Source: DATMGU01 sp035555315 (GTDB lineage Bacteria; Pseudomonadota; Alphaproteobacteria; ATCC43930; CGMCC-115725). From it: a DNA stretch of 41,439 bases. The DNA lies in contig DATMGU010000061.1 of NCBI GenBank assembly GCA_035555315.1, forward strand, positions 1 to 41,439. Reading direction: 5' to 3'. Position numbers and translations under genes: made by a program. Below the pieces are notes generated by a model that searched no databases, was not told the origin of the DNA, and saw only the letters and a program-made list of their open reading frames with translations. Each line of letters begins with the position of its first letter. The stretch's first letter is position 1. This document shows positions 40,711 through 41,439 of the stretch, piece after piece.

Positions 40711-41202
40711 ATGACCATGACCAAGCTCGACCCGATCGATCTCGCCATTCTGGTGCAACTCCAGCGGAACGGCCGGATCAGCAATGTCGACCTGGCCCAG
40801 GCGGTCGGCCTGTCCGCCAGCCCCTGCCTGCAGCGCGTCAAGCGTCTGGAGACCGCCGGCTATATCGCCGGCTATGGCGTGCGCATCAATCCCGCCAAGC
40901 TGGCCGATACGGTGACGGTCTTCACCGAAATGACGCTGTACGGTCACCGGCGCGAGGATTTCGTCAAGTTCGAGGCGGGCATCCGCCAGGTCGACGAGGT
41001 GATGGAGTGCCATCTGGTCAGCGGCGGCTATGATTATCTGGTGAAATTCGTCACGCGTGGGATCGGGCATTACCAATCGGTCGTCGAGGGGTTGCTCGAT
41101 CGACAGATCGGCATCGACAAGTATTTCAGCTACATCGTCATCAAATCGCCGTTGGTCCGGACGGAGCTTCCGCTCAAGACCTTGCTGCGGCCCGGCCCCT
41201 GA
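40711..41202 (+). CDS. Lrp/AsnC-family transcriptional regulator
   Basis: A 163-residue regulator: N-terminal helix-turn-helix (LDPIDLAILVQLQRNGRISNVDLAQAVGLSASPCLQRVKRLE, about 6-47) and C-terminal RAM domain (FVKFEAGIRQVDEVMECHLVSGGYDYLVKFV) that binds an amino acid-like effector. It follows the HAD gene by 16 bp and precedes a racemase-family gene by 25 bp, so it may regulate these. The effector is unknown. ATG at 40717 is an alternative start. Confidence 0.92.
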   Translation: MTMTKLDPIDLAILVQLQRNGRISNVDLAQAVGLSASPCLQRVKRLETAGYIAGYGVRINPAKLADTVTVFTEMTLYGHRREDFVKFEAGIRQVDEVMECHLVSGGYDYLVKFVTRGIGHYQSVVEGLLDRQIGIDKYFSYIVIKSPLVRTELPLKTLLRPGP

Positions 41203-41227
41203 AACGGGTGTTCCCGAAGGAAGAGCG

Positions 41228-41439
41228 ATGCAGAAGGTTATCGGCCTGATCGGCGGCATGAGCTGGGAAAGCTCGGCCGAATACTATCGGATCATCAACC
41301 AGCGGATACGGGATCGGCTGGGCGCCCTGAGTTCGGCGAGATGCCTTATGTGGTCGTTCGACTTCGCCGAGATCGAGGCGCTGCAGCATGCCGGCCGGTG
41401 GGATGCGGCGACTGATTTGATGATCGAGGCGGCCTTGCG
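41228..41439 (+). CDS. Aspartate/glutamate racemase family protein (3' end cut by window)
   Basis: Only 70 codons are visible before the window ends. The N-terminus MQKVIGLIGGMSWESSAEYYRIIN is diagnostic for the cofactor-independent aspartate/glutamate racemase family (YgeA/RacD-like). The catalytic cysteines lie further on and cannot be checked. It follows the AsnC regulator, a usual arrangement for amino-acid racemase or related genes. Hydantoin racemase is a related alternative, which would be interesting beside hyuAB, though these lie 30 kb away. Confidence 0.88.
   Translation, partial: MQKVIGLIGGMSWESSAEYYRIINQRIRDRLGALSSARCLMWSFDFAEIEALQHAGRWDAATDLMIEAAL

Overview
The window is GC-rich, densely coded chromosomal DNA with short intergenic gaps and many ATGA-type overlaps. 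A SAM-II riboswitch before metZ, a PAS_5-type PAS protein, several FCD-type GntR regulators and two different ABC uptake operons point to a metabolically versatile, probably free-living alphaproteobacterium, most likely Rhodospirillales. This is an inference from gene content; there is no rRNA or marker gene here. No phage, IS element, CRISPR array or tRNA was seen.

Layout. (1) 1-3277: a truncated aldehyde dehydrogenase divergent from an acyl-CoA synthetase, then a VapBC-type toxin-antitoxin pair. (2) 3383-4708: metZ (O-succinylhomoserine sulfhydrylase) with a well-formed SAM-II riboswitch in its leader. (3) 4829-11778: alpha/beta hydrolase, pyroglutamyl peptidase, the two 5-oxoprolinase/hydantoinase subunits, an amidase and a small membrane protein, all on the plus strand and tightly spaced. 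(4) 11757-12566: a palindrome-rich intergenic element, an isolated FlgC-like rod protein gene and an 18-bp tandem repeat. (5) 12561-15749: an aldo/keto reductase, a DapA-family lyase, a FucU mutarotase and a GntR regulator, which fit oxidative L-fucose-type sugar breakdown. (6) 15846-19172: a DHA2-type MFS exporter, then a transaldolase-like aldolase overlapping a PfkB sugar kinase. (7) 19312-22817: an M20 amidohydrolase, a HutC-like repressor, a BrnT toxin with an HTH antitoxin, and an ArsR-like regulator. (8) 22861-28583: a minus-strand liv operon (livG-livF-livK-livH-livM) ending in a GAF-domain protein and a TetR regulator. (9) 28747-33873: a divergent metal amidohydrolase leading a polyamine/opine-type ABC operon. 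(10) 33894-35449: a PAS_5 protein and a fatty acid desaturase. (11) 35677-39829: vanA, a vanR-like GntR gene and vanB for vanillate demethylation, followed by a Liv-type binding protein. (12) 39966-41439: a HAD hydrolase, an Lrp/AsnC regulator and a truncated Asp/Glu racemase.

The main theme is uptake and breakdown of small carbon and nitrogen compounds (pyroglutamyl peptides or hydantoin-like compounds, deoxy sugars, branched amino-acid-like substrates, polyamine-like substrates, lignin-derived vanillate), each module with its own regulator.

The least expected signal is that short tandem duplications (15-18 bp units) contain the stop codon of three genes (flgC-like, the MFS exporter and the transaldolase-like gene), with a weaker 14-bp case at the ArsR-like gene. 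All lie within about 10 kb. Other leads are a switchable RBS hairpin below the SAM-II aptamer, two ATTG-N4-CAAT operators at the van locus, and a palindrome overlapping the brnT start region.
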